From: Deltaproteobacteria bacterium
GTDB lineage: Bacteria; Myxococcota_A; UBA796; UBA2385
Length of the DNA stretch: 64,000 nucleotides
Assembly (NCBI GenBank): GCA_016792625.1
Contig: JAEUKK010000160.1
Span: 1 to 64,000 of the forward strand
Direction of reading: 5' to 3'
The notes beneath the pieces were generated by a model, which ran no database searches, was not told the DNA's origin, and saw nothing but the letters and a program-made list of their open reading frames with translations. A program made the position numbers and the translations under genes. This document shows positions 1 to 9,052 of this stretch, in pieces. Each line of letters starts with the position of its first letter. The stretch's first letter is position 1.

Positions 1-1
1 A

Positions 2-76
2 CCTCGCTCGCCCCGCCCCGCACCCCCTGCACCCGCCGCCGCAGGGCGTCCCCCCTCCCCGCCCCCCGCCCCATGA
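2..76 (+). CDS. C-terminal tail of an upstream dcw gene (partial)
   Basis: An open frame enters the window at base 2 and stops at TGA 74-76, overlapping the murE ATG (73-75) as ATGA. The 24 visible residues are Pro/Ala/Arg-rich with no recognisable domain. The tight overlap matches the junctions further down the cluster, so this is probably the end of the preceding dcw gene. In many bacteria that gene is ftsI (PBP3), but nothing visible here proves it. Confidence 0.45.
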   Translation, partial: PRSPRPAPPAPAAAGRPPSPPPAP

Positions 77-1542
77 AGCTCTCGGAACTGCTCGCCTCCG
101 CTGAGGTGCGGGCCACCTGTGGCCCCCTCGACCGCCCCGTCCGCGGCCTCTCGCACGACTCGCGAGAGGTCGGCCCCGACGACGTCTTCGTGGCGATCGC
201 CGGCGGGCGGGCCGACGCGCGCCGCTTCGCCGCCACCCTGCCCTGCGCGGCGGTGGTCTGTGAGGGCCCGGTCCAGACCTTGCCCGGGGTCACCCAGGTT
301 GACGTGCCAGACGCGCGCCTCGCCTTGGCCGCCCTGGCCGCCGCCCTCTATGGCCACCCGGCGCGGGCCCTGCCCGTGGTCGGCCTGACCGGCACCAATG
401 GCAAGACCACCACGAGCTTCCTCGTCGAGGCCATCACGGCGGCGGCCGGCCTGCAGAGCCTGCTCATCGGCACCACCGGCCACCGCCTCGCCGGACAGGC
501 CCTGCCCGCGGCCCACACCACGCCCGAGGCCCCGACCCTGCAGCGGCTCTTGGCCGAGGCCCGCGCCGCCGGCTGCGGCCTCGCCGTGATGGAGGTCAGC
601 TCGATCGGCCTCGCCCAGCGCCGGGTCGACCACCTGCCCTTCGCCGCCGCCGGCTTCACCAGCTTCAGCCAAGACCACCTCGACTTTCACGGCAGCATGG
701 CGGCCTACCTCGCCGCCAAGTGGCGCTTGTTCACCGAGCTGCTCGCCGAAGATGGCGTCGCTGTGCTTAACTTCGACGACCCCGCCATCCGGGCCCACCC
801 GCCGCTGCGCCAGCGGGTCTGGGGCTATGGCCGGGCCGCCGACGCGAGCCTGCGCCTCGAAGATGACGTGGTCATCGACCTCTCGGGCTGCCGGGCCACG
901 GTGCAGACCCCGGTCGGCCGCCTCGCGCTGCGCACCCCGCTGCTGGGCGCCCACAACGTCGAGAACGCCACCTGCGCGCTGGGCCTCGGGCTGGCGCTGG
1001 GCCTCGACCCGGCGGTCTGCCTCGCCGGCATCGCCGCGGCGGGCGCGGTGCCCGGCCGCCTCGAGCGGGTGCCCGGCGGCCCCGACGACCCGGTGGTGCT
1101 GGTCGACTACGCCCACTCACCCGACGCGCTCGAGCGCAGCCTCACCACGGTGCGGGCGCTCGGGCCCACCGCCGTGCACGTCGTTTTCGGCTGCGGCGGC
1201 GACCGCGACCGCGGCAAGCGCCCGCTGATGGGGGCCATCGCCGCCCGCCTCGCCGACCGGGTCACCCTGACCTCAGACAACCCCCGCAGCGAAGACCCCG
1301 AGGTCATCCTCGACGAGATCGCCGCCGGGCTGCCCGCGGGCGCCGCCACACGCGAGGCCGACCGGGCCGCGGCGATCAGCGCGGCGGTGCGCGGCGCCCG
1401 CCCCGGCGAGGTCGTGCTCATCGCCGGCAAAGGCCACGAGACCACCCAGACCATCGGCGACCGGGTCCTGCCTTTTGACGACCGGGCGGTGGCCGCCGCG
1501 GCCCTGCGCTCCCCCCTCCCCTCTGCCCTGGGCGACCGATGA
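73..1542 (+). CDS. murE: UDP-MurNAc-tripeptide synthetase MurE
   Basis: Cytoplasmic Mur ligase adding the third stem-peptide residue to UDP-MurNAc-L-Ala-D-Glu. At 489 residues it has the usual family length. The N-terminal UMP-binding domain (SHDSREV, residues 27-33) is followed by the ATP loop GTNGKTTT at 107-114 and a C-terminal domain with DNPR at 402-405. DNPR is the known signature of meso-diaminopimelate specificity, so the peptidoglycan is predicted to be mDAP-type. The stop overlaps the murF start by 4 bases. ATG 73 is the first in-frame ATG and overlaps the upstream stop. Confidence 0.97.
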   Translation: MKLSELLASAEVRATCGPLDRPVRGLSHDSREVGPDDVFVAIAGGRADARRFAATLPCAAVVCEGPVQTLPGVTQVDVPDARLALAALAAALYGHPARALPVVGLTGTNGKTTTSFLVEAITAAAGLQSLLIGTTGHRLAGQALPAAHTTPEAPTLQRLLAEARAAGCGLAVMEVSSIGLAQRRVDHLPFAAAGFTSFSQDHLDFHGSMAAYLAAKWRLFTELLAEDGVAVLNFDDPAIRAHPPLRQRVWGYGRAADASLRLEDDVVIDLSGCRATVQTPVGRLALRTPLLGAHNVENATCALGLGLALGLDPAVCLAGIAAAGAVPGRLERVPGGPDDPVVLVDYAHSPDALERSLTTVRALGPTAVHVVFGCGGDRDRGKRPLMGAIAARLADRVTLTSDNPRSEDPEVILDEIAAGLPAGAATREADRAAAISAAVRGARPGEVVLIAGKGHETTQTIGDRVLPFDDRAVAAAALRSPLPSALGDR

Positions 1543-2915
1543 CCGGCAGCACCGCGCACCGCTTCACCGCCGACGAGCTGGCCTCCTTCACCGGCGGCCA
1601 GCTGCTCGCCGCGGGCCCCGCCGGCGGCATCACCACCGACAGCCGCAGCCTCAGCGCCGGGTCGTGGTTTGTGGCGCTCAGCGGCGACCGCTTCGACGGC
1701 CACAGCTTCCTCGACGCCGCAGCGGCGGCGGGCTGCGCGGGGGCGATCGGCCAGCGCATGCCGGCCGGCTGGTCCCGCGGTTTTGTGCAGGTGCCCGACA
1801 GCCTGCGCGCGCTGCAAGACCTCGGCCGCGCGGCCCGGGCCCGTTTTGGCGGCCCGGTGGTCGGCGTCACGGGCAGCGCGGGTAAAACAACGACCCGCGC
1901 GATGATCGCGCTGGTGCTCGAGGGCCTGGGCCCGGTGCACCAGACCGTGGGCAACCTCAACAACCACATCGGCGTGCCCCTGACCCTGCTCGCGGCGCCC
2001 GAGGGCGCGGCGGCCTGGGTGGTCGAGATGGGCATGAACCACCTCGGCGAGATTGACCTGCTGCAGAGCATCGCCGCGCCGACCGTGCGGGTGATCACCA
2101 ACGTCGGCGCCGCCCACCTCGAGGGCCTGGGCAGCCTCGAGAACATCGCCCGCGCCAAGGGTGAGCTCTTCGACGGGGCCCGCCCGGGCGACATCTGCTG
2201 CGTCAACGCCGACGACCCGCGGGTGCGGGCCCGCCCCATCCCGCCGGGCGCCCTGACCCTCACCTGGGGCGCCCTGCCCGGGGTCGATGTGCGCCTGACC
2301 GAGGCCCAGGTCGACACGGCCACCCTGCGCACCAAGCTGCGCATCGACACGCCCAATGGCGCGCTGCGCGCCGTTTTGCCCAGCCCCGGCCTGCACCTCG
2401 CCGCCAACGCCGCCGCCGCGGTGGCCTGCGGCGTGGCCCTGCGCCTGCCGCTCGAGGGCATGGCCGCGCGCCTCGAGGCCTATGCCCCCGTCGGCATGCG
2501 CCAGCGGGTCGAGCGCCTCGACAATGGCCTGCTGGTCATTAACGACGCCTACAATGCCAACCCGCCCAGCATGGGGGCCAGCCTGCGCACCCTGGCCGCC
2601 CTGCCCGGCCGCCGCTTCGCCGTGCTCGGCGACATGCTCGAGCTGGGCAGCTTCTCGGCCGAGGCCCACGCCGAGGTGCTCGCCTTGGCGATGGGCCTGC
2701 AGCTCGACGGGGTCGTCGTCTTCGGGCCCCACTTCGCCGCCGCCGCCGCCGACCGCGCGGCCGAGACCCGCCCCCAGGTGGCCGCCGACCCCGAGGCCGC
2801 CGCCGCCCTGCTCCGCCCCGGGCTGCAGCCGAGCGACGTCATCCTGCTCAAGGGCAGCCGCGGCAGCGCCGCCGAGCGCGCCCTGCCTCCCCTTCGCCTC
2901 GCGCTGGAGCGCTGA
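1539..2915 (+). CDS. murF: UDP-MurNAc-tripeptide:D-Ala-D-Ala ligase MurF
   Basis: Last cytoplasmic Mur ligase; adds D-Ala-D-Ala to give UDP-MurNAc-pentapeptide. The 458 residues show the three-domain ligase layout: an N-terminal substrate domain with TDSRSL, the ATP loop GSAGKTTTR near residues 111-119, the EMGMNHLGEI motif typical of MurF, and a C-terminal domain with NDAYNANPPSM and LGDMLELG. These MurF signatures separate it from MurE, C and D. It starts inside the murE stop (ATGA) and ends on the TGATG junction with mraY, so translation is probably coupled. Confidence 0.97.
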   Translation: MTGSTAHRFTADELASFTGGQLLAAGPAGGITTDSRSLSAGSWFVALSGDRFDGHSFLDAAAAAGCAGAIGQRMPAGWSRGFVQVPDSLRALQDLGRAARARFGGPVVGVTGSAGKTTTRAMIALVLEGLGPVHQTVGNLNNHIGVPLTLLAAPEGAAAWVVEMGMNHLGEIDLLQSIAAPTVRVITNVGAAHLEGLGSLENIARAKGELFDGARPGDICCVNADDPRVRARPIPPGALTLTWGALPGVDVRLTEAQVDTATLRTKLRIDTPNGALRAVLPSPGLHLAANAAAAVACGVALRLPLEGMAARLEAYAPVGMRQRVERLDNGLLVINDAYNANPPSMGASLRTLAALPGRRFAVLGDMLELGSFSAEAHAEVLALAMGLQLDGVVVFGPHFAAAAADRAAETRPQVAADPEAAAALLRPGLQPSDVILLKGSRGSAAERALPPLRLALER

Positions 2916-4024
2916 TGCTCTACCACCTCCTCAGCCCGCTGGCTGAGCAGCACAGCTTTTTCAACCTGTTCCGCTACATCACCTTCCGGGCGACCTGGGG
3001 TTTGGTGACGGCGCTGGCCATTTGTTACTTGATGTTCCCCTCTTTCATCCAATGGATGAAAAACAAGCGGATGGAGCAGATCATCCGCGATGATGGCCCG
3101 CAGAGCCACATCGAGCAAAAGGTGGGCACCCCGACCATGGGCGGCGTGCCCATGATCGTGAGCATCACGCTGTCGACGCTGTTGTGGGCCCGCCTCGACC
3201 AGCCGGTGGTCTGGATGGCCCTGATCATTTTTGGCGGCTACGGCCTCATTGGTTTTGTCGACGACTGGAAGAAGGTCATGCAGCGCAACGCCGCGGGCCT
3301 GGCTGGTCGCTACAAGATGCTCGGCCAGTTCGGCATCGCCGGCGGCGTGCTCGGCTGGGGCTACGCGACCGGGGTCATCGACCCGAGCCTCGCCCTGCCC
3401 TTCTTTAAGAACGCCACCATCCAATTCGACGCCCTGCTGCCCGGCGCGGCCTTCTTGGGCTGGCTCTACGTCATTTTCGGCATGTTCGTCTGCAATGGCA
3501 GCAGCAACGCGGTGAACCTGACCGACGGCCTCGACGGCTTGGCGATCGGCCCGACCATGACCACCGCGGGCACCTTCGGTATCCTCGCCTACCTCGCCGG
3601 GCACGCCAATTTCGCGCAGTACCTCGCCATCCCCTACGTGGGGGGCGCGGGTGAGCTGGCCATCTTCGCGGTGGCCATCGTCGGCGCGGGCCTGGGCTTC
3701 CTCTGGTACAACACCTTCCCCGCGCAGATTTTCATGGGGGACGTGGGCTCGCTGGCCCTGGGCGGGGCGCTGGGCGCCTTGGCCGTGCTCACCAAACACG
3801 AGCTGCTGCTGGTCATCGTCGGCGGCGTCTTCGTGATGGAGGCCCTCTCGGTCATGATCCAGGTGGCGAGCTTCAAGCTCACCGGCAAGCGCGTGTTCAA
3901 GATGGCGCCCATCCACCACCACTACGAGAAGTTGGGCTGGTCTGAGCCCAAGATCATCGTCCGCTTCTGGATCATCAGCGTGCTGCTCGCGCTCGTCGCG
4001 CTGTCGACCGTGAAGGTGCGCTGA
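2915..4024 (+). CDS. mraY: Phospho-MurNAc-pentapeptide translocase MraY
   Basis: Integral membrane enzyme that transfers phospho-MurNAc-pentapeptide to undecaprenyl phosphate, forming lipid I. The 369 residues contain about ten hydrophobic helices. Family motifs are plain: the Asp pair in GFVDDWKK, the loop NLTDGLDGLAIGP, and the C-terminal HHHYEKLGWSE/KIIVRFWI. Its codon use is a little less GC-extreme than its neighbours, as expected for a membrane protein. It overlaps murF and murD by one base at TGATG junctions. Confidence 0.98.
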   Translation: MLYHLLSPLAEQHSFFNLFRYITFRATWGLVTALAICYLMFPSFIQWMKNKRMEQIIRDDGPQSHIEQKVGTPTMGGVPMIVSITLSTLLWARLDQPVVWMALIIFGGYGLIGFVDDWKKVMQRNAAGLAGRYKMLGQFGIAGGVLGWGYATGVIDPSLALPFFKNATIQFDALLPGAAFLGWLYVIFGMFVCNGSSNAVNLTDGLDGLAIGPTMTTAGTFGILAYLAGHANFAQYLAIPYVGGAGELAIFAVAIVGAGLGFLWYNTFPAQIFMGDVGSLALGGALGALAVLTKHELLLVIVGGVFVMEALSVMIQVASFKLTGKRVFKMAPIHHHYEKLGWSEPKIIVRFWIISVLLALVALSTVKVR

Positions 4025-5562
4025 TGAGCGCCGCGCCCAGCCTCGCTCCCAACACGGGCGCACCCAACACGGGCGCACCCAACACGGGCGCCCCGAACAG
4101 CCCCGCCCCGGTGGCCGAAGATCACCTGCCTGCGGTCATCTTGGGCCCGGGCGCGCCCAACGACCTCGCCGGGCTCAAGGTCACCGTGGTCGGCATGGGG
4201 GCCTCGGGCCAGGCGGCGGCGGCGCTGCTGCTGGCCCGCGGGGCGACCGTGACCTGCACCGACCGCGGGGCCCACCACCCGCCGGTGCCCGGCGCCCGCT
4301 GCGTTTTTGGCCAACACGACGAAGATGACTTCTACGGCGCCGATCTGCTCGTGGTCAGCCCGGGTGTACCCGCCCACAGTCCCCTGCTCGCCGCCGCCGC
4401 CGCCCGGGGCGTGCCGCGCATCGGCGAGCTCGGGCTCGCCGCGGCGATGCTCCAAGCCCGCGGCCTGCCCCTGCTGGCCATCACCGGCACCAACGGCAAG
4501 TCGACCACGACCTGGTTCTGCGCCCAGCTGCTCGACATGGCCGGCCTGCGCTGCTTTCGCGGCGGCAACCTGGGCACCCCGCTCTCGACCCTGGCCCTCG
4601 CCCTGCTCCGCGGTGAGGCCGCGCCCGATGGGGCGGGCGGCTTCATCGAGAACGGCGCGCTGGCCGCCGCCGTCGTCGAGGTGAGCAGCTACCAGCTTGA
4701 GCTGCCCGGCCCGCTGCGCCCGCTGGCCGCGGCGGTGCTCAACCTGACCCCCGACCACCTCGCCCGTCACGGCGACATGGCCGGCTACGCCGCGGCCAAG
4801 CTGCGCCTGCTGTCGCGCTTGGCGCCCGAGGGCCTCGCGCTGCTGCCCGCGGGCGACCCCCACCTGCGCGCCGACGCCATCCCCGGCGGGCTCAGCGCCG
4901 GCGCACATCTGCACCTGCTCGGCGGGGCGCCGGGGGTGCGCTTCGAAGGTTCTGTCGCCTGGCTCAGCGGCGGGCGCGACGACGGGCCGGTCGACCTCAG
5001 CGCCCTGCCGGTGCCCGGCCGCCACAACCTCGAGAACGCCGCGGTGGCCATCGCCCTCGCCGTGCACGCTGGCGCGCCCCGCGCCCGCCTCGAGGTGGGG
5101 CGCCTCCTGCCCCTCGCCCACCGCCTGCAGGCCGTGCCCAGCCAAGATGGCCTGCGCTGGGTCAATGACAGCAAGGCGACCAACATCGACGCCACGCTGA
5201 TGGGCCTGGGCGGGGTGCCCGCGGGCGCGCTGGTGCTGCTCGGCGGCGAGGGCAAAGAGGGGGCCGACTACCGCCTGCTGCTGCCCACCTTGCGCGCCGG
5301 CGGCCACCGGGTGATCTGCTTTGGCCGCGACGGGGGCCTCATCGCAGAGGCCCTGCAGACCGGCGATCCCGCGCTCGATGTCTTGACCTGTCCAGGTCTA
5401 AAGGCAGCGGTCGGGGCCGCGGCCGCCCGCGCCCAGCCCGGCCAGACCGTGCTGCTCTCGCCGGCCTGCGCGAGCTTCGACGAGTTCCGCAACTTTGAGC
5501 ACCGGGGCGAGGTCTTCGCCGCCCTGGTCGCCGCCCTGCCCCCGCCCGGAGCGCGCGCATGA
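4024..5562 (+). CDS. murD: UDP-MurNAc-L-alanine:D-glutamate ligase MurD
   Basis: Cytoplasmic ligase adding D-Glu to UDP-MurNAc-L-Ala. At 512 residues it is longer than typical MurD (about 440-460). The excess is an N-terminal extension of about 45 residues containing repeats of NTGAP. The core begins with the Rossmann motif VVGMGASGQ, then the ATP loop GTNGKSTTT (about 157-165), the carbamoyl-lysine region and RHNLENAAVA, and the C-terminal domain with WVNDSKATN. It shares TGATG with mraY and ATGA with ftsW. A later start that removes the repeat tail cannot be excluded, but no better-placed start codon was seen. Confidence 0.95.
   Translation: MSAAPSLAPNTGAPNTGAPNTGAPNSPAPVAEDHLPAVILGPGAPNDLAGLKVTVVGMGASGQAAAALLLARGATVTCTDRGAHHPPVPGARCVFGQHDEDDFYGADLLVVSPGVPAHSPLLAAAAARGVPRIGELGLAAAMLQARGLPLLAITGTNGKSTTTWFCAQLLDMAGLRCFRGGNLGTPLSTLALALLRGEAAPDGAGGFIENGALAAAVVEVSSYQLELPGPLRPLAAAVLNLTPDHLARHGDMAGYAAAKLRLLSRLAPEGLALLPAGDPHLRADAIPGGLSAGAHLHLLGGAPGVRFEGSVAWLSGGRDDGPVDLSALPVPGRHNLENAAVAIALAVHAGAPRARLEVGRLLPLAHRLQAVPSQDGLRWVNDSKATNIDATLMGLGGVPAGALVLLGGEGKEGADYRLLLPTLRAGGHRVICFGRDGGLIAEALQTGDPALDVLTCPGLKAAVGAAAARAQPGQTVLLSPACASFDEFRNFEHRGEVFAALVAALPPPGARA
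4048..4092 (+). repeat. 15-base tandem repeat in the murD N-terminal extension
   Basis: Three nearly identical copies of the unit CCCAACACGGGCGCA lie in tandem and encode PNTGA. The unit length is a multiple of three, so a gain or loss of copies would leave murD in frame. It lies before the catalytic core. Confidence 0.8.
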
Positions 5563-6707
5563 ACCGCAGCTTCGACCACTGGCTGGTCCTCATCACCGCG
5601 GTGCTGCTCGCTTTTGGCCTCGTGATGGTCTTCTCGGCCTCGGCGGTGCTGGCCGAAGAAGAGTTCCACGACCCGTACAAGTACCTGATCCGCCAGTCGA
5701 TCGCGATCTTGGTCGGGGTGGGCCTCGCCGCGGCGATGGCGTTCACGCCCACGCGGGCGCTGAAGAAATTTGGCTACGTGACCTACGCGGCCTGCCTCGC
5801 CGGCTTGTTGTTCACCTATGTGCCGGGCATCCAATACAAAGCCAACGGCGCGGCCCGGTGGATCGGCGCGGGCGGCGTGAACGTGCAGCCCTCTGAGTTC
5901 GCCAAGATCGCCGTGCTCATCGTGCTGGCGGCCTTCCTCGACGAGTACCGCACCCACCTGCACAACCGCAAGGTGCTGGCCACCGCCTTGGCCATCCCCG
6001 CCCTGCCCGCGCTGCTCACGCTCGGTCAGCCCGACTTCGGCACCACCGCCATCATGGTCGGCATCTGCGGCATCATGTTGGTCATCGCCGGCCTGCAGTG
6101 GCGCTACCTGATCCCGGTCGCCGGGGCCGGCGCGCTGGGCGTCGCCTTCTTGGTCACCGGCGAAGAGTACCGCTGGAAGCGGGTCACCAGCTTCATGGAC
6201 CCGTGGCAGAACCAGCAAGGCGACGGCTACCACATCATTCAGAGCTGGGTGGCCATGCACAGCGGCGGCGTCAACGGGCAAGGCTTGGGCAACTCGATGG
6301 CCAAGCTGCACTTCTTGCCCGAGCCCTGGACCGACTTCATCGGCGCGGTCATCGGCGAAGAGCTGGGCTTGGTCGGCTTGGTCAGCTTGGTCAGCCTCTT
6401 CGCACTTTTTGTGTGGCGCGGCATGCGCATCGCCCAACGCGCGAGCACCGCTTTTGGCACCTACCTCGCCGGCACCCTCGCGGTGATGATCGGCTTAGAA
6501 GCCTTCTTTAACCTCGCGGTCATCTTGGGCCTCGTGCCGCCCAAGGGCCTCGTCCTCCCCTTCATCTCCTATGGGTCCTCGGCCACCTTGGCCAACCTCT
6601 GGGCGGTGGGTGTGCTCCTCTCCATCGCCGCCGAGGCCAAAGACCAGCCGCTCGCCCAGGGCTGGCAGGCCGCCGCCTCCCCCTTGCAGGCGCAGGCCGC
6701 TCGCTAA
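5559..6707 (+). CDS. ftsW: SEDS-family peptidoglycan polymerase FtsW
   Basis: Septal SEDS glycosyltransferase working with its cognate PBP. The 382 residues carry about ten membrane helices, the SEDS motif NVQPSEFAKIA, and the C-terminal FISYGSSATLANLWAVG. Position after murD and before murC fits FtsW rather than RodA. The usual next gene, murG, is missing: only 25 bases separate its TAA from the murC start. It overlaps murD by ATGA. Confidence 0.95.
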   Translation: MNRSFDHWLVLITAVLLAFGLVMVFSASAVLAEEEFHDPYKYLIRQSIAILVGVGLAAAMAFTPTRALKKFGYVTYAACLAGLLFTYVPGIQYKANGAARWIGAGGVNVQPSEFAKIAVLIVLAAFLDEYRTHLHNRKVLATALAIPALPALLTLGQPDFGTTAIMVGICGIMLVIAGLQWRYLIPVAGAGALGVAFLVTGEEYRWKRVTSFMDPWQNQQGDGYHIIQSWVAMHSGGVNGQGLGNSMAKLHFLPEPWTDFIGAVIGEELGLVGLVSLVSLFALFVWRGMRIAQRASTAFGTYLAGTLAVMIGLEAFFNLAVILGLVPPKGLVLPFISYGSSATLANLWAVGVLLSIAAEAKDQPLAQGWQAAASPLQAQAAR

Positions 6708-6732
6708 AGCGGGCGCGCGCCGCGGAGTCCGC

Positions 6733-8133
6733 ATGTTCAGCGGTCGCATCCAGCACGTCCACTTCATCGGCATCGGCGGCAGCGGCATGTGCGGCATCGC
6801 CGAGGTGCTGGCCACCCAGGGCTACCAGGTCACCGGCTCTGACCAGCGCGAGAGCCCGGTGCTCGACCGGCTGCGGCGGCTCGGGGCCACGGTCGAGATC
6901 GGCCACCGGCCCGAGAACGTGCACGGCGCGCAGGTGGTCGTGCGCAGCACCGCGGTGCCCGACAGCAACCCCGAGGTGCGCGAGGCGCTGGCCCGCAAGG
7001 TCCCGGTCATCCCGCGGGCCGAGATGCTCGGCGAATTGATGCGCACCCGCTACGGCCTCGCCGTGGCCGGCACGCACGGAAAGACGACCACCACGTCCAT
7101 GTTGGCGCGCTGCATGCACCACGCCGGCCTCGACCCGACCATCGTCATCGGCGGCAAGCTCGACGCCTTGGGCAGCAGCGCGCGCTTGGGCGCCGGCGAG
7201 TTTTTGGTGGCCGAGGCCGATGAGAGCGACGGCAGCTTCCTCACGCTGAGCCCAACGGTGGCGGTGGTCACCAACATTGACCCCGAGCACATGGAGCACT
7301 GGCGCACCATCGAAGCCTTGACCCAAGGTTTTGTCGACTTCGCCAACAAGGTGCCCTTCTTTGGCTTCTCGGTGCTCTGCCTCGACCACCCGCGGGTGCA
7401 AGCGCTCATGCCGCGGGTGCGCCGCCGGGTGCTCACCTACGGCTTTAGCGCCCAGGCCGACCTTCGCGCCGAGGGCGTCGAGCACGAGGGCACCAGCACC
7501 CGCTTCACCGTGCTGCAGCGGGGCGCGCGCCTGGGCGTGGTCCAGCTCGGCATGCCCGGCCGGCACAACGTCCAGAACGCGCTGGCCGCCATGTCGGTGG
7601 CGCTCGAGCTGGGCGTGGCCTTCGACACCTTACAAGAGGCCCTGCACGGCTTCTCTGGGGTTGATCGCCGCTTTAGCCTGCGGGCCACCCGCAGCTTGGC
7701 CGCCGGCGGCGCGCCGGTCCAATTCATCGACGACTACGGCCACCACCCCACCGAGATCGCCGCCACCCTCGCTGGCGCCCGCCTCGCCTGGCCAAGCCGC
7801 CGTATTGTGGCCGTCTTTCAGCCGCATCGCTTCACCCGCGTGCGCGACCTGCTCGATGAGTTCGCCACCTGCTTTCACGAGGCGGGCCACGTGGTGGTCT
7901 GCCCGGTCTACCGCGCGGGCGAGGCGCCCATCCCGGGCATCGACGAGCAGGCGATCGCCGAGCGCATCGGGGCTTTTGGCCACCGCTCGGTGGCCGCGGT
8001 GGCCGATCTGGGCGCGGCCACCGAGCACCTGCTCGGCGCGATGTTGCCGGGCGACGTGGTCATCACGCTCGGCGCCGGCGACGTGAACAAGCTCTGCCAG
8101 ACCATCCCCGAGGCGCTCGATGCACACGCCTGA
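6733..8133 (+). CDS. murC: UDP-N-acetylmuramate:L-alanine ligase MurC
   Basis: First Mur ligase, joining L-Ala to UDP-MurNAc. The 466 residues begin with the Rossmann motif FIGIGGSGMCGIA, then the ATP loop GTHGKTTTT, EADESDGSF, NIDPEHMEHW and DDYGHHPTEI, all typical of MurC. ATG 6733 is chosen because it sits directly before the conserved N-terminus with GGAG-like sequence upstream. The frame is open upstream into ftsW, but that stretch lacks MurC similarity. Its 3' end overlaps the next gene by 14 bases. Confidence 0.96.
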   Translation: MFSGRIQHVHFIGIGGSGMCGIAEVLATQGYQVTGSDQRESPVLDRLRRLGATVEIGHRPENVHGAQVVVRSTAVPDSNPEVREALARKVPVIPRAEMLGELMRTRYGLAVAGTHGKTTTTSMLARCMHHAGLDPTIVIGGKLDALGSSARLGAGEFLVAEADESDGSFLTLSPTVAVVTNIDPEHMEHWRTIEALTQGFVDFANKVPFFGFSVLCLDHPRVQALMPRVRRRVLTYGFSAQADLRAEGVEHEGTSTRFTVLQRGARLGVVQLGMPGRHNVQNALAAMSVALELGVAFDTLQEALHGFSGVDRRFSLRATRSLAAGGAPVQFIDDYGHHPTEIAATLAGARLAWPSRRIVAVFQPHRFTRVRDLLDEFATCFHEAGHVVVCPVYRAGEAPIPGIDEQAIAERIGAFGHRSVAAVADLGAATEHLLGAMLPGDVVITLGAGDVNKLCQTIPEALDAHA

Positions 8134-9052
8134 GCGCGAGGGCGTCGAGGCCGAGGGCCCGCCCGGCGCCGAGGTCGACGACGACAAGCTGGCCGAGCTG
8201 CTGCGCGCCTTGGCCGAGCTGCCCGGGGTCCGCTGCCGCCGCGGCGAGCCGCTCGCCCGCCACAACGCCCTGCGGGTCGGTGGTCCGGCCGATCTGTGGT
8301 GCGTGGTCGACGATCCGGCCACCCTGCCCGCGGTCTGGGCGGCGGCGTCGAAGGCCGGCGTGCCCAGCTCGATCGACTACCCGCTGTCCGACCGGCTGAT
8401 CAAGGCCGGCGGCATCGGCGGCCTGGTCATCCGGCCCGGCCATAGTTTTGAGCAGGTCAGCGTGGTCGAGGGCGAAGACGGCCCGCGCCTAGAGCTCGGG
8501 GCCTGCGCGCCCTTCGCCCGCGCGGCGGGGCTAGGCGGCACCTGGGGGGCCTTGGGCACTTGGCCGGGCACGCCGGGCAGCTGGCTCGGCGGCCCACGCT
8601 GGGCCTTGCTCGCCGACTTCGCCGACGCCATCGTCATCCAGCGCGGCAAGACGGTCTCGGTGCTGCCCTGGGCCGACGGCGAGCCGCCGCCTGAGCCCGG
8701 TCCGCGCGGGGTGCTCCGGGCGGTGCGCCTGCGGGCCCCGCTGAGCCTGCGCTTGCACCGTCCGCCGCCGCCCGCCGGGGCGTTGTTCGCGCCGATGCCC
8801 AAGGTGCCCGGCGGAATCAACGGCCTGCTGCGCGGCGCGGGCGTGCTCGGCAGCCGCCTGCGGGCCTGGCGCCTCGAGGCCAACGGCGCGGTGAGCCAAC
8901 ACGGCGGCGGCGCCGCCGAAGATCTGCTGCTGTTCGCCAAGGCCATCCGGGCCCGGGTGCACGCGGTGCACGGGCTCGAGCCCGAGCCCTACCCGCCCCT
9001 GGTCGGCCGCAACCCCATCCGTCGTGCCGTGCGCACCAAGAAGGTGAGCTGA
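8120..9052 (+). CDS. Degenerate MurB-like protein
   Basis: Sits in the murB slot between murC and ddl, and its outline is MurB-like: LARHNALRVGGPADLW matches the N-terminus, and the end (GLLRGAG...GGGAAEDLLLFAKAIRARVHAVHGLEPEP) matches the MurB C-terminal domain. Key parts appear lost. The FAD loop normally GGGSN is here DYPLSDR; the YR-x-S-x-F catalytic stretch is not visible; and the catalytic Ser of the SFFKNP region is replaced by ALFAPMP. One C-terminal Glu (LEPE) may remain. At 310 residues it is near normal length. It may be an inactive structural relative, or an enzyme too divergent to judge by eye. Confidence 0.7.
   Translation: MHTPEREGVEAEGPPGAEVDDDKLAELLRALAELPGVRCRRGEPLARHNALRVGGPADLWCVVDDPATLPAVWAAASKAGVPSSIDYPLSDRLIKAGGIGGLVIRPGHSFEQVSVVEGEDGPRLELGACAPFARAAGLGGTWGALGTWPGTPGSWLGGPRWALLADFADAIVIQRGKTVSVLPWADGEPPPEPGPRGVLRAVRLRAPLSLRLHRPPPPAGALFAPMPKVPGGINGLLRGAGVLGSRLRAWRLEANGAVSQHGGGAAEDLLLFAKAIRARVHAVHGLEPEPYPPLVGRNPIRRAVRTKKVS

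Noticed and set aside
1107..2732. Minus-strand open frame opposite murE-murF
   Set aside because: Antisense shadow in GC-rich DNA; both Mur ligases are complete on the plus strand.
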